Part shown: positions 37,635 to 45,951 of the stretch, piece by piece
Position numbering within the stretch: the stretch's first letter is position 1
Layout: each line of letters begins with the position of its first letter
Source: Sphingobacteriaceae bacterium
Lineage (GTDB): Bacteria; Bacteroidota; Bacteroidia; B-17B0; Aurantibacillaceae
Assembly (NCBI GenBank): GCA_002319075.1
Contig: NVQB01000001.1
Span: forward strand, 5,146,001 to 5,210,000
DNA length: 64,000 bases
Reading direction: 5' to 3'
Notes under the pieces: model-generated
What the model saw: the letters and a program-made list of their open reading frames with translations, nothing else
Told to the model about the DNA's origin: nothing
Databases searched by the model: none
Made by a program: the position numbers and the translations under genes

Positions 37635-38588
37635 CTAATGAATTTCAGCGGCTGCCAGATAACGTTCTGCATCCAGCGCGCCCATACAACCACTTCCAGC
37701 AGCCGTTACAGCCTGACGGTAAGTTTTGTCTGCACAATCGCCTACTGCGAAAACGCCATCAATATTCATCTTTGAACTTCCCGGAATTACTTGCAAGTAA
37801 CCAAGCTCGTCCATCGTTAATTGTCCTTTAAAAATATCTGTATTTGGTTTATGACCTATAGCCACAAAAAACCCAGTAACATTGAGTGTTTTAGTTTCTC
37901 CTGTTTTGTTATTTTTTACAACAACTCCTTCAACCGCATCCTGCCCTAAAACATCGGCTGTTTCTGAATCCCATAAAATTTCAATATTGGGTGTATTCAT
38001 CACACGGTGCTGCATTGCTTTACTGGCACGCATTTCACCTTCTCCTTTACGAACAATCATGTACACCTTTTTGCAAAGTTTTGACAGGTAGGTTGCTTCT
38101 TCAGCGGCAGTATCCCCTGCTCCAACAATTGCAACTTCCTGACCTTTAAAAAAGAATCCGTCGCAAACTGCACAAGCACTCACACCGCCTGCGTTCATAC
38201 GTAAACGTGTTTCGTTTGGAAGTCCTAACCACTTAGCACTTGCTCCTGTCGAAATAATAACGGTATCAGCAGTAATCTCAGTTGTTTCGTCTATCCATAA
38301 ACGTTTTGGACTAACACTTAAATCTGCTTTTGTTACAATTCCAAAACGCACTTGTGTACCAAAACGTTCAGCCTGAGATTTTAAATCTTCCATTAACACA
38401 GGCCCGGTAATTCCTTTCGGATACCCGGGAAAGTTATCTACTTCAGTGGTTTCAGTCAACTGTCCGCCTGGTGTTAAGCCCGTGTATAAAACAGGTTTAA
38501 GATCGGCACGGGCAGCATAAATAGCAGCAGTATAGCCAGCAGGACCGGATCCTATGATCAGGCAGGTAATATGTTCAACTTGAGACAT
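37635..38588 (-). CDS. trxB: Thioredoxin-disulfide reductase
   Basis: 317 residues. It reduces thioredoxin with NADPH via FAD. The FAD motif is LIIGSGPAGYTAAIYAARAD from about residue 10. The redox pair is CAVC (Cys139/Cys142) in SACAVCDGFFF. The NADPH motif is IVGAGDTAAEEA, and the C-terminal FAD site is GVFAVGDCADKTYRQ. The ATG at 38588 is chosen over an in-frame ATG at 38645: the longer form adds 19 residues not seen in the family, and a -7 box at 38612-38619 would lie inside it. The gene is probably monocistronic. Confidence 0.95.
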   Translation of the reverse strand: MSQVEHITCLIIGSGPAGYTAAIYAARADLKPVLYTGLTPGGQLTETTEVDNFPGYPKGITGPVLMEDLKSQAERFGTQVRFGIVTKADLSVSPKRLWIDETTEITADTVIISTGASAKWLGLPNETRLRMNAGGVSACAVCDGFFFKGQEVAIVGAGDTAAEEATYLSKLCKKVYMIVRKGEGEMRASKAMQHRVMNTPNIEILWDSETADVLGQDAVEGVVVKNNKTGETKTLNVTGFFVAIGHKPNTDIFKGQLTMDELGYLQVIPGSSKMNIDGVFAVGDCADKTYRQAVTAAGSGCMGALDAERYLAAAEIH

Positions 38589-38611
38589 AAATAATAAAGT
38601 TTTTTCGACTG

Positions 38612-38619
38612 CAAAGGTA
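38612..38619 (-). promoter_or_regulatory. -7 box of trxB
   Basis: CAAAGGTA on the plus strand reads TACCTTTG on the minus strand, an exact TAnnTTTG match. It predicts a transcript start near 38605 and a leader of about 17 nt, which supports the start codon at 38588. A clear -33 box is missing. Confidence 0.45.
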
Positions 38620-38891
38620 GTGTTAGCCTTGAAATAATGAGGCATAGCACAAGCTATTTTTTAACAATTTGTGAATTGTGTCGTTAAATGCCCGAGTACC
38701 TAAAAAAACAGAGAGTTAGCTTGCAAAAAAATTCAACATGATTTAATAAAAGTTTCTCAAAAATGCTGTAAAGGAAAGGGTGGAACGAAAAGCAACAACT
38801 TAAATTAACGCATGTGCCCGGTCTAGGTGTTCACTCCGTAATATTCATTTAATTGACTCCCATACATGAATAAGTACCTCTTGTATAATCG
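38620..38891. other. Intergenic stretch with nothing recognised
   Basis: Together with the trxB promoter this makes about 300 bp without a gene. No coding frame, RNA gene, hairpin with a U run or repeat was seen. Confidence 0.5.
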
Positions 38892-40559
38892 CTAATTTCC
38901 TCCAGCATAATATAGTATTTCCATCTTATTCCCTATCCCCTGTTTCTTTAGCATGAGACTGCCGTTTGGAGCATGTTTCACAAAGCCTCCCTCACTGGTT
39001 TCAATTAAAAAATTGCGGTCATCGGTTATCTGAGAGAGTCCTGCCTTTTCAGGACTGATGGCAAGTTGAACACGGATAGGATATTCTAACAAGAAATATT
39101 CACTCTGATTATTCTTAACGATCGGTGTCAGAGGGAAGGGTCTGTTAGAACGATAATCGCCCAGAATATCGATGTTTGTAAGCTTGCCGGTGGATTCAAA
39201 TCTGTAGATCTTTACGGTGAGATATTCATTCGCTTTAATTGCGTCGTTATATTTTACACCTTCGGCAATAAAGTACTTCGTTCCACCCGAAGTGAGCGCG
39301 TAGAGTGGCACATATCTTTCAGGAACAGGTGTTACCTGCGAAGCATTAATGGGTACTGGCGGTTGAAAGGTGCTAACATACTTGGTCTTTTCACTTCCCT
39401 TTTCTTCATCATTTGCCGGAAAAACCAATTTCGCTTCGCCACCTAACGTAAACTCATGCACCTGGGCGTATGTTTTAAAGATTTTTTCACGGTTATCGCT
39501 GAGCACATAAAATTTATTGCCTTCAAACCAGCACATTTCAGGTGACAAAGAATTGAGTTTATCTTTTCCTGTAGAATGTATCCAACCATGTATTTTAAAT
39601 TCTGGATCCATAACAAAAGAATATTGCCTGCTTATCTCTTCGCCCTTCTCGTCTTTGTATTTGTAGTGAAAGTTTGTAAAAGCGCCTACCGGTTGAGCTT
39701 TCATGTTATAAGCAACTGCCACAGATGTTACCAATACATCACCGTTGATTTTCGCTGAATCAAGACACTCAAATGCCAGATCATTCTCGGATAGATAAAA
39801 CTTCAGATACTCGCTAGTACCTTTACTTTTTGTTACCACATAAGTTAGTTCGCCCACCGAAAAACGTGTTTGAACTTTCTCTCCGCGCGGTAAATCGCCT
39901 CTCATAGATTTACGTGCATCACCAATAGCTTTAAATTGCTTCTTCATGTCCTTAAAATCATCCACTATGGTTGGATTAGTCCACCCGTTTTGTCGCGATT
40001 TATCTACTTGCGCTGCCTGAGTGTTGGGGTCAACAGGAATATACCTGGCACAAAACTTTACCAAAACCAACTGTTCTTCGTCGGTCATATTTGGCAATTG
40101 TTGAACATTATAAATACTTTTTGTGAGTGTAGTTCGGTTTGTTACAACAGGCTCCTTAGCGTTTTTAGGAAAATAAAGTTTATAGTTGCTTTGAGGGTCG
40201 AGCTTCCGCAGAGAAAGTAAATGCTCTTCGCTGGACAATTCTTTGCCTGTAACATCCAGTACCTGGCGCTTTATCAGCAAAGCACTGGTACTATTTTGAA
40301 TCGGTTCCTTCCAGTTTTTGTCTTTAAACACTACTGACCCAGTATCCTGAACAAACTCGCCAGGAGAAAGTACGCTGCCCGATACAAAATAATAATAAAG
40401 AATACTGAACTGATTTTTTACAGGCGAGTCAAAATGCATAACGGTAAAGAGCACATTCGGGTCGGGATGCAGTGGCGGAACATTAATGGTTTGCGGAATG
40501 GTTTGACTGCTAAGTGAAAGGGCCAAAAATGAGATGGGTAAAATCTTTAAAAGTTTCAT
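38892..40559 (-). CDS. Exported protein of unknown function
   Basis: 555 residues. The signal peptide (MKLLKILPISFLALSLSS) is followed by Gln-Thr. No membrane segments follow, and no T9SS sorting domain is present, so the protein is probably periplasmic. The middle part (FSVGELTYVVTKSKGTSEYLK, FHYKYKDEKGEEISRQYSFV, EMCWFEGNKFYVLSDNREKI) has beta-rich, propeller-like strands without a recognisable blade signature. I could not assign a family. It stands alone, divergent from rplS. Confidence 0.65.
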   Translation of the reverse strand: MKLLKILPISFLALSLSSQTIPQTINVPPLHPDPNVLFTVMHFDSPVKNQFSILYYYFVSGSVLSPGEFVQDTGSVVFKDKNWKEPIQNSTSALLIKRQVLDVTGKELSSEEHLLSLRKLDPQSNYKLYFPKNAKEPVVTNRTTLTKSIYNVQQLPNMTDEEQLVLVKFCARYIPVDPNTQAAQVDKSRQNGWTNPTIVDDFKDMKKQFKAIGDARKSMRGDLPRGEKVQTRFSVGELTYVVTKSKGTSEYLKFYLSENDLAFECLDSAKINGDVLVTSVAVAYNMKAQPVGAFTNFHYKYKDEKGEEISRQYSFVMDPEFKIHGWIHSTGKDKLNSLSPEMCWFEGNKFYVLSDNREKIFKTYAQVHEFTLGGEAKLVFPANDEEKGSEKTKYVSTFQPPVPINASQVTPVPERYVPLYALTSGGTKYFIAEGVKYNDAIKANEYLTVKIYRFESTGKLTNIDILGDYRSNRPFPLTPIVKNNQSEYFLLEYPIRVQLAISPEKAGLSQITDDRNFLIETSEGGFVKHAPNGSLMLKKQGIGNKMEILYYAGGN

Positions 40560-40737
40560 TTATAAATATAGCTCATTAGTGTCAGTTATCCTATTGTGCA
40601 GACTTCCGCATAAAATCACCCAGTGACCGCTACTTGAGAACCATTCTTTTTAGTACATTCTTGCACACTCCCTAAATCAGCCATTTTCTCAAAATCCAAG
40701 CTTAAAACGAGACTAAAACTGGAAAATTCAGATTAAA

Positions 40738-40771
40738 TTTGCTTCTTTTTACAAAATTAATTGTATATTTG
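40738..40771 (+). promoter_or_regulatory. Promoter of rplS
   Basis: TTTG at 40738-40741 and TATATTTG at 40764-40771 are both exact Bacteroidota box matches, separated by 22 bp. The leader to the ATG at 40844 would be about 65 nt. Confidence 0.65.
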
Positions 40772-40843
40772 CCTCCCTGTTTCAAGCCGCTGTTTACACA
40801 AGGTAAAGTATGCTGGAACAATTCATAAATAAAAAAAGATAAA

Positions 40844-41215
40844 ATGAGCATTTTATTAGACTACGTAAAAACGCAGCTTACTGCAAATCACAAACATCCT
40901 TCTTTTAAAGCAGGAGACACAATCACTGTTTCATACAAAATTAAAGAGGGTGATAAAGAACGTGTCCAACAATTTACAGGTGTTGTTATTCAACGCAAAA
41001 ACGAAAGAGCTACTGCATCTTTCACAGTTCGTAAGATGAGTAACAGTGTAGGCGTTGAGCGTATCTTCCCTATCGCATCTCCTTTTATTGATAAAATCGA
41101 AGTGAATAAAGTTGGTATCGTTCGTCGTGCTAAATTATTCTATCTTCGTGATCGTACTGGTAAAGCGGCACGTATCCGCGAAAAAATCCAAAACAATAAA
41201 GATAAAAAAGATTAG
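40844..41215 (+). CDS. rplS: 50S ribosomal protein L19
   Basis: 123 residues. [47 protein letters not shown] and [20 protein letters not shown] are the conserved L19 blocks in order. It lies at the 30S/50S interface of the ribosome. The C-terminus is short and lysine-rich. It has its own promoter and terminator, without the trmD/rimM/rpsP neighbours typical of other phyla. Confidence 0.97.
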   Translation: MSILLDYVKTQLTANHKHPSFKAGDTITVSYKIKEGDKERVQQFTGVVIQRKNERATASFTVRKMSNSVGVERIFPIASPFIDKIEVNKVGIVRRAKLFYLRDRTGKAARIREKIQNNKDKKD

Positions 41216-41235
41216 TCTTTTATATAGATACACTG

Positions 41236-41265
41236 AAAAGCCGGTTAATAACACCGGCTTTTTTT
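41236..41265 (+). terminator. Terminator of rplS
   Basis: The stem AAAAGCCGGT/ACCGGCTTTT (41236-41245 with 41252-41261) has a 6-nt loop and is followed by further T residues. Confidence 0.9.
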
Positions 41266-41301
41266 ATTAGTGCAATCTCAGGATTATTATAATTTTGTAA
41301 T

Positions 41302-41658
41302 ATGGATATTAAATCTAAAGTCATTGAAATACTCTCGAAAGAGAATTACACCTTCACTCAGCTGGCTGAATACCTGCACATGACAGAGGATGGTCTTACA
41401 ATGGAACTTACGAATAAAACCCTTGAATTACGAAACCTCGAAGCTATTTCAAAAGCATTGAGGGTGCCCTTATACAGTTTTTTTAGGACTGAAGGCTTTA
41501 AGTTTAACCCCTCCGAAAAACCCTTTTATATTAACAAGCTTTGGACCGGCGACGACGATACAAAAACCGCTAACGAACTCAATACAGAGATAAAACTTCT
41601 CAAACAAATTATCACATTAAAAGAAGAGCAATTGAAAAAACTGGATATAAAATCCTGA
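41302..41658 (+). CDS. Small XRE-like helix-turn-helix protein with C-terminal coiled coil
   Basis: 118 residues. The first ~65 residues look like a Cro/C1-type fold: YTFTQLAEYLHMTEDGLTMEL as helices 2-3, then LRNLEAISKALRVPLYSFFR as helices 4-5. A polar linker is followed by a predicted coiled coil (NELNTEIKLLKQIITLKEEQ). A small dimeric DNA-binding protein is the likely role, with target unknown. The start is an ATG 5 bp after a TAATTTTG sequence, too close to decide anything about the promoter. Confidence 0.7.
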   Translation: MDIKSKVIEILSKENYTFTQLAEYLHMTEDGLTMELTNKTLELRNLEAISKALRVPLYSFFRTEGFKFNPSEKPFYINKLWTGDDDTKTANELNTEIKLLKQIITLKEEQLKKLDIKS

Positions 41659-41691
41659 TTTGTACAATTTCTTATCTTTACTACTTAATAT

Positions 41692-42987
41692 ATGACCGGC
41701 GATCTTTTTATTACCTTTTTACTGATTCTTACAAATGGCTTTTTTGTAGCAGCAGAGTTTGCTTTGGTAAAAGTACGCGCTTCACAATTGGATGTAAAAG
41801 TTCAAAGAGGCAGCAGCAGAGCTAAATTAGCTAAAAGCTTACTCGAAAAACTAGATGCTTATTTATCCGCTACTCAATTAGGAATTACGCTGGCATCTCT
41901 TGCTTTAGGTGCAATAGGAGAAGAAACTATTTCGCATTTGATACAAAATGTTTTTCCAAGTTTACAAAACGTAACCAACCACGGTATTTCTTTAACTATA
42001 GCCCTAACACTTCTTACCTTTTTTCATGTTACCATTGGTGAACAGATCCCAAAAATGATTGGAATAAAATATTGTACTGAAGCCATTCTTATTATAGCAT
42101 GGCCTTTGAGGATCTTTTATTTCATATGTGCTCCTTTTATCTGGTTCCTCAACCAAACCTCTAATCTTGTGCTACGCATAATCGGTGTAAAAAAAGTAGG
42201 CGAAGAAGACTTTCACTCTGAGGAAGAATTACGCTTGATCTTAACTGAAAGTGAAGAAGGTGGCGCCATTAAACCGAGTGAGAATGAACTCATTCAAAAC
42301 GTATTTGATTTTGATGATCGTATTGTAAAACAGGTGATGGTTCCCCAAAACCGTGTCGTAGCAATTGATGTAGAGTTAGGTAGACACGAAGTAACCAAAC
42401 GTGTTATTGAAGAAGGATTTTCCAGGCTTCCGATTTACCTGGGTGATATTGACAATATTGTAGGCATCGTTCACAGTAAAGATTTATTAAAAGCATTAAT
42501 AGATAACAAATTCAAAAGTTTAAAAGAGATTATGCGCCCGGTGCATTTTATTCCGGAAAGCATGAAGATCAATGAACTTTTACGCGATTTTCAAAAACAC
42601 CATTACCAGATGGCCATTGTTACAAATGAATTCGGTTCTACAGCCGGACTTGTTACCATGGAAGACATTATTGAAGAACTTGTGGGCGAGATTCAGGATG
42701 AACATGATGAGGAAATGCCAAACGTAGAAAAGAAAAGTGATACTGAATTTATTGTGAATGCACAAGCTCCAATAACTGACGTAAATCAGGCCTTACCAAT
42801 TGCACTTCCCGAAAACCCACAATACGAAACAGTTTCAGGCTACATTAACGTCATTTTCGGCAGAATTCCTGCCATCAACGAAAAGCGCCAGAAAGACGGG
42901 TACGACATTACTATTATAAAACGTAATCGTCAAAGTGTGGAATCTGTTCGCTTAAAAGTTTCCGAAAACAATGACTCAATTTCTTAG
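41692..42987 (+). CDS. CNNM/CorC-type hemolysin family membrane protein
   Basis: 431 residues. An N-terminal CNNM (DUF21) domain (~1-185) has hydrophobic segments FITFLLILTNGFFVAAEFAL, YLSATQLGITLASLALGA, and IAWPLRIFYFICAPFIWFL. Two CBS domains follow (~205-325; VMVPQNRVVAIDVE, FSRLPIYLGDIDNIVGIVHS, EFGSTAGLVTMEDIIEELVGE). A C-terminal CorC_HlyC domain (~345-425) completes the set. The family is linked to divalent-cation (Mg/Co) efflux; the older label hemolysin is historical. The stop overlaps the next gene by 17 bp. Confidence 0.92.
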   Translation: MTGDLFITFLLILTNGFFVAAEFALVKVRASQLDVKVQRGSSRAKLAKSLLEKLDAYLSATQLGITLASLALGAIGEETISHLIQNVFPSLQNVTNHGISLTIALTLLTFFHVTIGEQIPKMIGIKYCTEAILIIAWPLRIFYFICAPFIWFLNQTSNLVLRIIGVKKVGEEDFHSEEELRLILTESEEGGAIKPSENELIQNVFDFDDRIVKQVMVPQNRVVAIDVELGRHEVTKRVIEEGFSRLPIYLGDIDNIVGIVHSKDLLKALIDNKFKSLKEIMRPVHFIPESMKINELLRDFQKHHYQMAIVTNEFGSTAGLVTMEDIIEELVGEIQDEHDEEMPNVEKKSDTEFIVNAQAPITDVNQALPIALPENPQYETVSGYINVIFGRIPAINEKRQKDGYDITIIKRNRQSVESVRLKVSENNDSIS

Positions 42988-43753
42988 TCCTGAATATTGG
43001 AATGAGCGATATCTTACTAACGATTTCGCCTGGGATGCAGGAACAATAACGATACCACTTCAAACCTATTTCGACCAACTATTCAATAAAGAGGTAAAAA
43101 TTCTTATTCCGGGTGCCGGTAACGCACACGAAGCTGAATACCTTGTAAAGAATGGTTTCACCAATGTGTATGTTTGTGACATAGCTTTAGAACCTCTAAA
43201 GAATTTGAAGAAAAGATGTCCCACGTTTAAATCAGAAAATTTATTACTAGTGGATTTCTTTCAGCTTAATAATATCAAGTCAAACATAGCAGATGTCAGC
43301 TCGAGCATAGGAGATGTCAAGTCAAGCATAGGAAATGTCAAGTCGAGCGTAGGAGATGTCAAGTCAAGCGTAGTCGATGTCAAGTCAAGCATAGGAGATG
43401 TCAAGTCAAGCATAGGAGATGTCAGGTCGAGCGTAGTCGATGTCAGGTCGAGCGTAGTCGAGACCTATGATCTGATAATCGAACAGACTTTTTTCTGCGC
43501 CCTTGATCCGAAACTGAGGAGTACTTATTTCAAAAAAATAGAACAACTTTTAAATCCCGGAGGTAAACTCGTGGGCGTTTTATTCGATGATAAATTAAAT
43601 ACAGACAAACCTCCTTTTGGTGGTAACAAAGAAGAATACCTTACTTACATCACCGGAACCTTAAAAGTAAAAACTTTCGAACGCTGCTACAATTCAATTA
43701 AACCAAGAAAAGACCGGGAGTTATTCATTAATTTAGTAAAACAAAATCAATAA
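42971..43753 (+). CDS. TPMT-family SAM-dependent methyltransferase with an in-frame tandem-repeat insertion
   Basis: 260 residues. FLSPEYWNERY, FAWDAGTITIPL and the SAM motif ILIPGAGNAHEAEYL (~44-58) followed by VYVCDIALEPL identify a thiopurine-methyltransferase-type class I methyltransferase. YDLIIEQTFFCALDP and GGKLVGVLFD are the later core motifs. Between VDFFQLN (~100) and TYDLIIEQ (~165) lie nine heptapeptide repeats of the type DVKSSIG, coded by 21-bp DNA repeats. Removing these 63 residues leaves ~197 residues, the normal size for this family. The gene overlaps the CorC-like gene by 17 bp. The substrate is unknown. Confidence 0.87.
   Translation: MTQFLSPEYWNERYLTNDFAWDAGTITIPLQTYFDQLFNKEVKILIPGAGNAHEAEYLVKNGFTNVYVCDIALEPLKNLKKRCPTFKSENLLLVDFFQLNNIKSNIADVSSSIGDVKSSIGNVKSSVGDVKSSVVDVKSSIGDVKSSIGDVRSSVVDVRSSVVETYDLIIEQTFFCALDPKLRSTYFKKIEQLLNPGGKLVGVLFDDKLNTDKPPFGGNKEEYLTYITGTLKVKTFERCYNSIKPRKDRELFINLVKQNQ
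43272..43466 (+). repeat. Nine 21-bp tandem repeats ending in a GTCGAGCGTAGTCGAG-type element
   Basis: Units start at 43272, 43293, 43314, 43335, 43356, 43377, 43398, 43419 and 43440. The consensus is ATGTCAAGTCAAGCATAGGAG. The last two units are identical and read GGTCGAGCGTAGTCG; the final one runs into AGGTCGAGCGTAGTCGAGAC at 43445, with flanks AGGTC/GACCT forming an inverted repeat. The array lies inside the methyltransferase gene and keeps its frame because 21 is a multiple of three. Confidence 0.95.
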
Positions 43754-43779
43754 GATTCGAAGAATTAAGTCGCTGAATA

Positions 43780-43817
43780 AACCCCGTGACCTCTGTTGCT
43801 CCGTGTCTCTGTGTTAA
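43780..43817 (+). repeat. CTCTGTG/CCGTGTCTCTGTG-type intergenic repeat before the aminotransferase
   Basis: The stretch has CCCCGTGACCTCTG then CTCCGTGTCTCTGTG immediately before the ATG at 43822. From memory, very similar CTCTGTG-rich sequences recur between genes in many Bacteroidota and other bacterial genomes. A GTG within it (43786) is in frame with the aminotransferase and could mislead start calling. Confidence 0.45.
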
Positions 43818-43821
43818 AAAC

Positions 43822-45012
43822 ATGAACCAACGCGAACTATTTTTAAGACATGTAGCCCAAACTTCCGACCTTCCTTTATCGGGAGTAGACGTTAACATTG
43901 TTTCCGCGAAAGGATCAATCCTCACCGATGCCGATGGGAAAGAATACATCGACTTGATTAGCGGAATTTCTGTCAGCAATATCGGACATTGTCATCCAAA
44001 AGTTATTTCGGCAATAAACGAACAGGCAAATAAATACATGCACCTCATGGTCTACGGTGAATTTAACCAGGGGCCGCAAGTGCTTTACGCAACTACTCTA
44101 AGTAAACTATTACCAGCACAACTCAATACTGTTTATTTTACAACCGGAGGAAGCGAGGCTGTGGAAGGTGCGCTAAAACTAGCCAAACGCGCTACCGGAC
44201 GAACAGAATTAATTTCTTTCAAAAACGCTTACCATGGAAGTACGCATGGCGCCCTGAGTATGATGGGTGATGAATATTTCAAAAACAGTTTTCGTCCCCT
44301 CCTGCCCGACGTTAAGCATTTAGAATTTAATACCCTTTCAGAACTCGATCTTATATCAAATAGAACTGCCGCTGTTATTATAGAACCTATACAGGGCGAA
44401 GCAGGCATTCGAAAAGCAGATCCTGATTTTTTAAAAGCTCTAAGAAAAAAATGTTCTGAACTCAACGTACTTCTCATCTTTGATGAAATTCAAACTGGCT
44501 TTGGCCGAACGGGCACTTTATTTGCTTTTGAATACTACAACATTATTCCTGACATCTTATTGATTGCAAAAGGCATGGGCGGTGGACTCCCCATCGGAGC
44601 GTTTATTTCTTCACAGGAAATTATGTCCGGCCTTATATCTAATCCAGTTCTGGGTCACATAAATACTTTTGGTGGGAATGCAGTCTGCGTGGCTGCAGCG
44701 CAAGCAAGTTTAGAAGTTATCATTGAAGAAAAATTAGTTTCACGAGCCAACGAAATTGAAAAATTGATTCTCGGCAATTTAAAACATTCACTTATAAAAG
44801 AACTACGTGTTCACGGAGCTTTAGGTGCTATTGACTTTAAAGACGAAGCCATCAATATGAAAGTAATTAAATCCTGCATTGAAAGTGGACTGATTACCGA
44901 TTGGTTTTTATTTTGTAATACCGCTATGCGCATAGCGCCACCATTGACTATTACGAATGCAGAGCTTTTGAAGAGCCTGACTGTTTTAAAACAAGTTCTG
45001 GATTCTATTTAG
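43822..45012 (+). CDS. Class III PLP-dependent aminotransferase
   Basis: 396 residues from ATG 43822. An in-frame GTG at 43786 is rejected because its 12 extra residues come from a repeat sequence. Motifs: DADGKEYIDLISGISVSNIG, TTGGSEAVEGALKLAKRATG, NAYHGSTHGALSMMG, VIIEPIQGEAGI, LIFDEIQTGFGRTGTLFAFE (DEIQTGFGR), and IAKGMGGGLPIGAF with the PLP lysine. This matches the acetylornithine/ornithine/4-aminobutyrate group, but the substrate cannot be chosen from sequence. The methyltransferase gene ends 68 bp upstream on the same strand. Confidence 0.9.
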   Translation: MNQRELFLRHVAQTSDLPLSGVDVNIVSAKGSILTDADGKEYIDLISGISVSNIGHCHPKVISAINEQANKYMHLMVYGEFNQGPQVLYATTLSKLLPAQLNTVYFTTGGSEAVEGALKLAKRATGRTELISFKNAYHGSTHGALSMMGDEYFKNSFRPLLPDVKHLEFNTLSELDLISNRTAAVIIEPIQGEAGIRKADPDFLKALRKKCSELNVLLIFDEIQTGFGRTGTLFAFEYYNIIPDILLIAKGMGGGLPIGAFISSQEIMSGLISNPVLGHINTFGGNAVCVAAAQASLEVIIEEKLVSRANEIEKLILGNLKHSLIKELRVHGALGAIDFKDEAINMKVIKSCIESGLITDWFLFCNTAMRIAPPLTITNAELLKSLTVLKQVLDSI

Positions 45013-45097
45013 GTCTGACTAATTCTGATCGCTAATAATTTTAGGTGTGTTTAAGAATAGTTTCTTACATTGCGTCCCAAACTCAAAAAATATACCC

Positions 45098-45757
45098 ATG
45101 AAAAAAATAATCAGTGCAGTAGTAGTAATCCTCTTTTTATCATTTATTAATGCTTGCTCACCTTCGGGCACCTGCTCTGATAACCAACAGAACCAGAGTG
45201 AAACGGGCGTAGATTGTGGTGGCCCGTGTACAAATTGTCCTACCTGTATCGATGGTATACAAAATCAAAATGAACCCGGTGTCGATTGTGGCGGTCCTTG
45301 TCCTGCTTGTGTTTCCTGTACTGATGGAATTCAAAATCAGGGAGAGACGGCAATAGATTGCGGTGGTCCTTGTGCAAATTGCGCTATAATTTATCCAATG
45401 AATGGACTTTATGGTCCTGATGTTTTCAGAAACGACACCATCACTTTAAAAGGTATGACTACTCCGGTTGCTCAACCTTCTTATAAATATAGTTTATGTG
45501 CAAATTTACCTGCCAATGGTTTGCTTAAGGTAAAAATCACTTCACTTTCTGGAGGTGTATGGAGCATTTATGGTGGCACTCAAACTGGCTGGGCTATTGG
45601 TAATTTCCAAAACAATGCACAAGAGTTTAACGCAAGTGGACAGGTAAATTGCGACGTACAAATATTTTTAAAAAACAGCGGTTCAGCACTCATCGAATTT
45701 TTCGAATACGGCGCAACTACGCCTACGAGAACTAAACAAATTAGCTGGAGTCTTTAG
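45098..45757 (+). CDS. Lipoprotein with three Cys-rich DGIQNQ-E-DCGGPC repeats
   Basis: 219 residues from the ATG at 45098. An earlier in-frame start at 45047 would put 17 residues ahead of the signal peptide. The lipobox is FINAC (Cys17). Three repeats follow: [60 protein letters not shown], each ending in xxC, separated by a few residues. A ~120-residue beta-rich domain completes the chain ([42 protein letters not shown]). The Cys spacing suggests two disulfides per repeat or metal binding. Probably surface or periplasmic; no function known. Confidence 0.8.
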   Translation: MKKIISAVVVILFLSFINACSPSGTCSDNQQNQSETGVDCGGPCTNCPTCIDGIQNQNEPGVDCGGPCPACVSCTDGIQNQGETAIDCGGPCANCAIIYPMNGLYGPDVFRNDTITLKGMTTPVAQPSYKYSLCANLPANGLLKVKITSLSGGVWSIYGGTQTGWAIGNFQNNAQEFNASGQVNCDVQIFLKNSGSALIEFFEYGATTPTRTKQISWSL

Positions 45758-45951
45758 ATTACCGCAGCTGTTTTTATATAAGCGGATTGGTAAAAAAGTA
45801 AATCGGTTTTTTTGAGATGGAGCGATTAATCGAAATGAAGTTTATATATTTATTGTGATCCCAAAATGCCAAACTATGAATGTTATTCTATTTAGCGGCT
45901 GTGTAATCTAAATGTGCGCTTAGTTACAATCCTAATTAAAACTTACATGAT

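Noticed and set aside
38589-38645. N-terminal extension of TrxB
   Set aside because: The extra 19 residues do not occur in the family and the -7 box lies inside them.
41290-41297. TAATTTTG as promoter for the 41302 gene
   Set aside because: It ends only 4 bp before the ATG and would require a leaderless transcript; unsupported by a -33 box.
43272-43466. CRISPR array
   Set aside because: The 21-bp units are directly adjacent with no spacers, are in frame within a methyltransferase, and no cas genes are present.
43786-43821. GTG start for the aminotransferase
   Set aside because: The added 12 residues are translated from an intergenic repeat; the ATG at 43822 gives the normal N-terminus.
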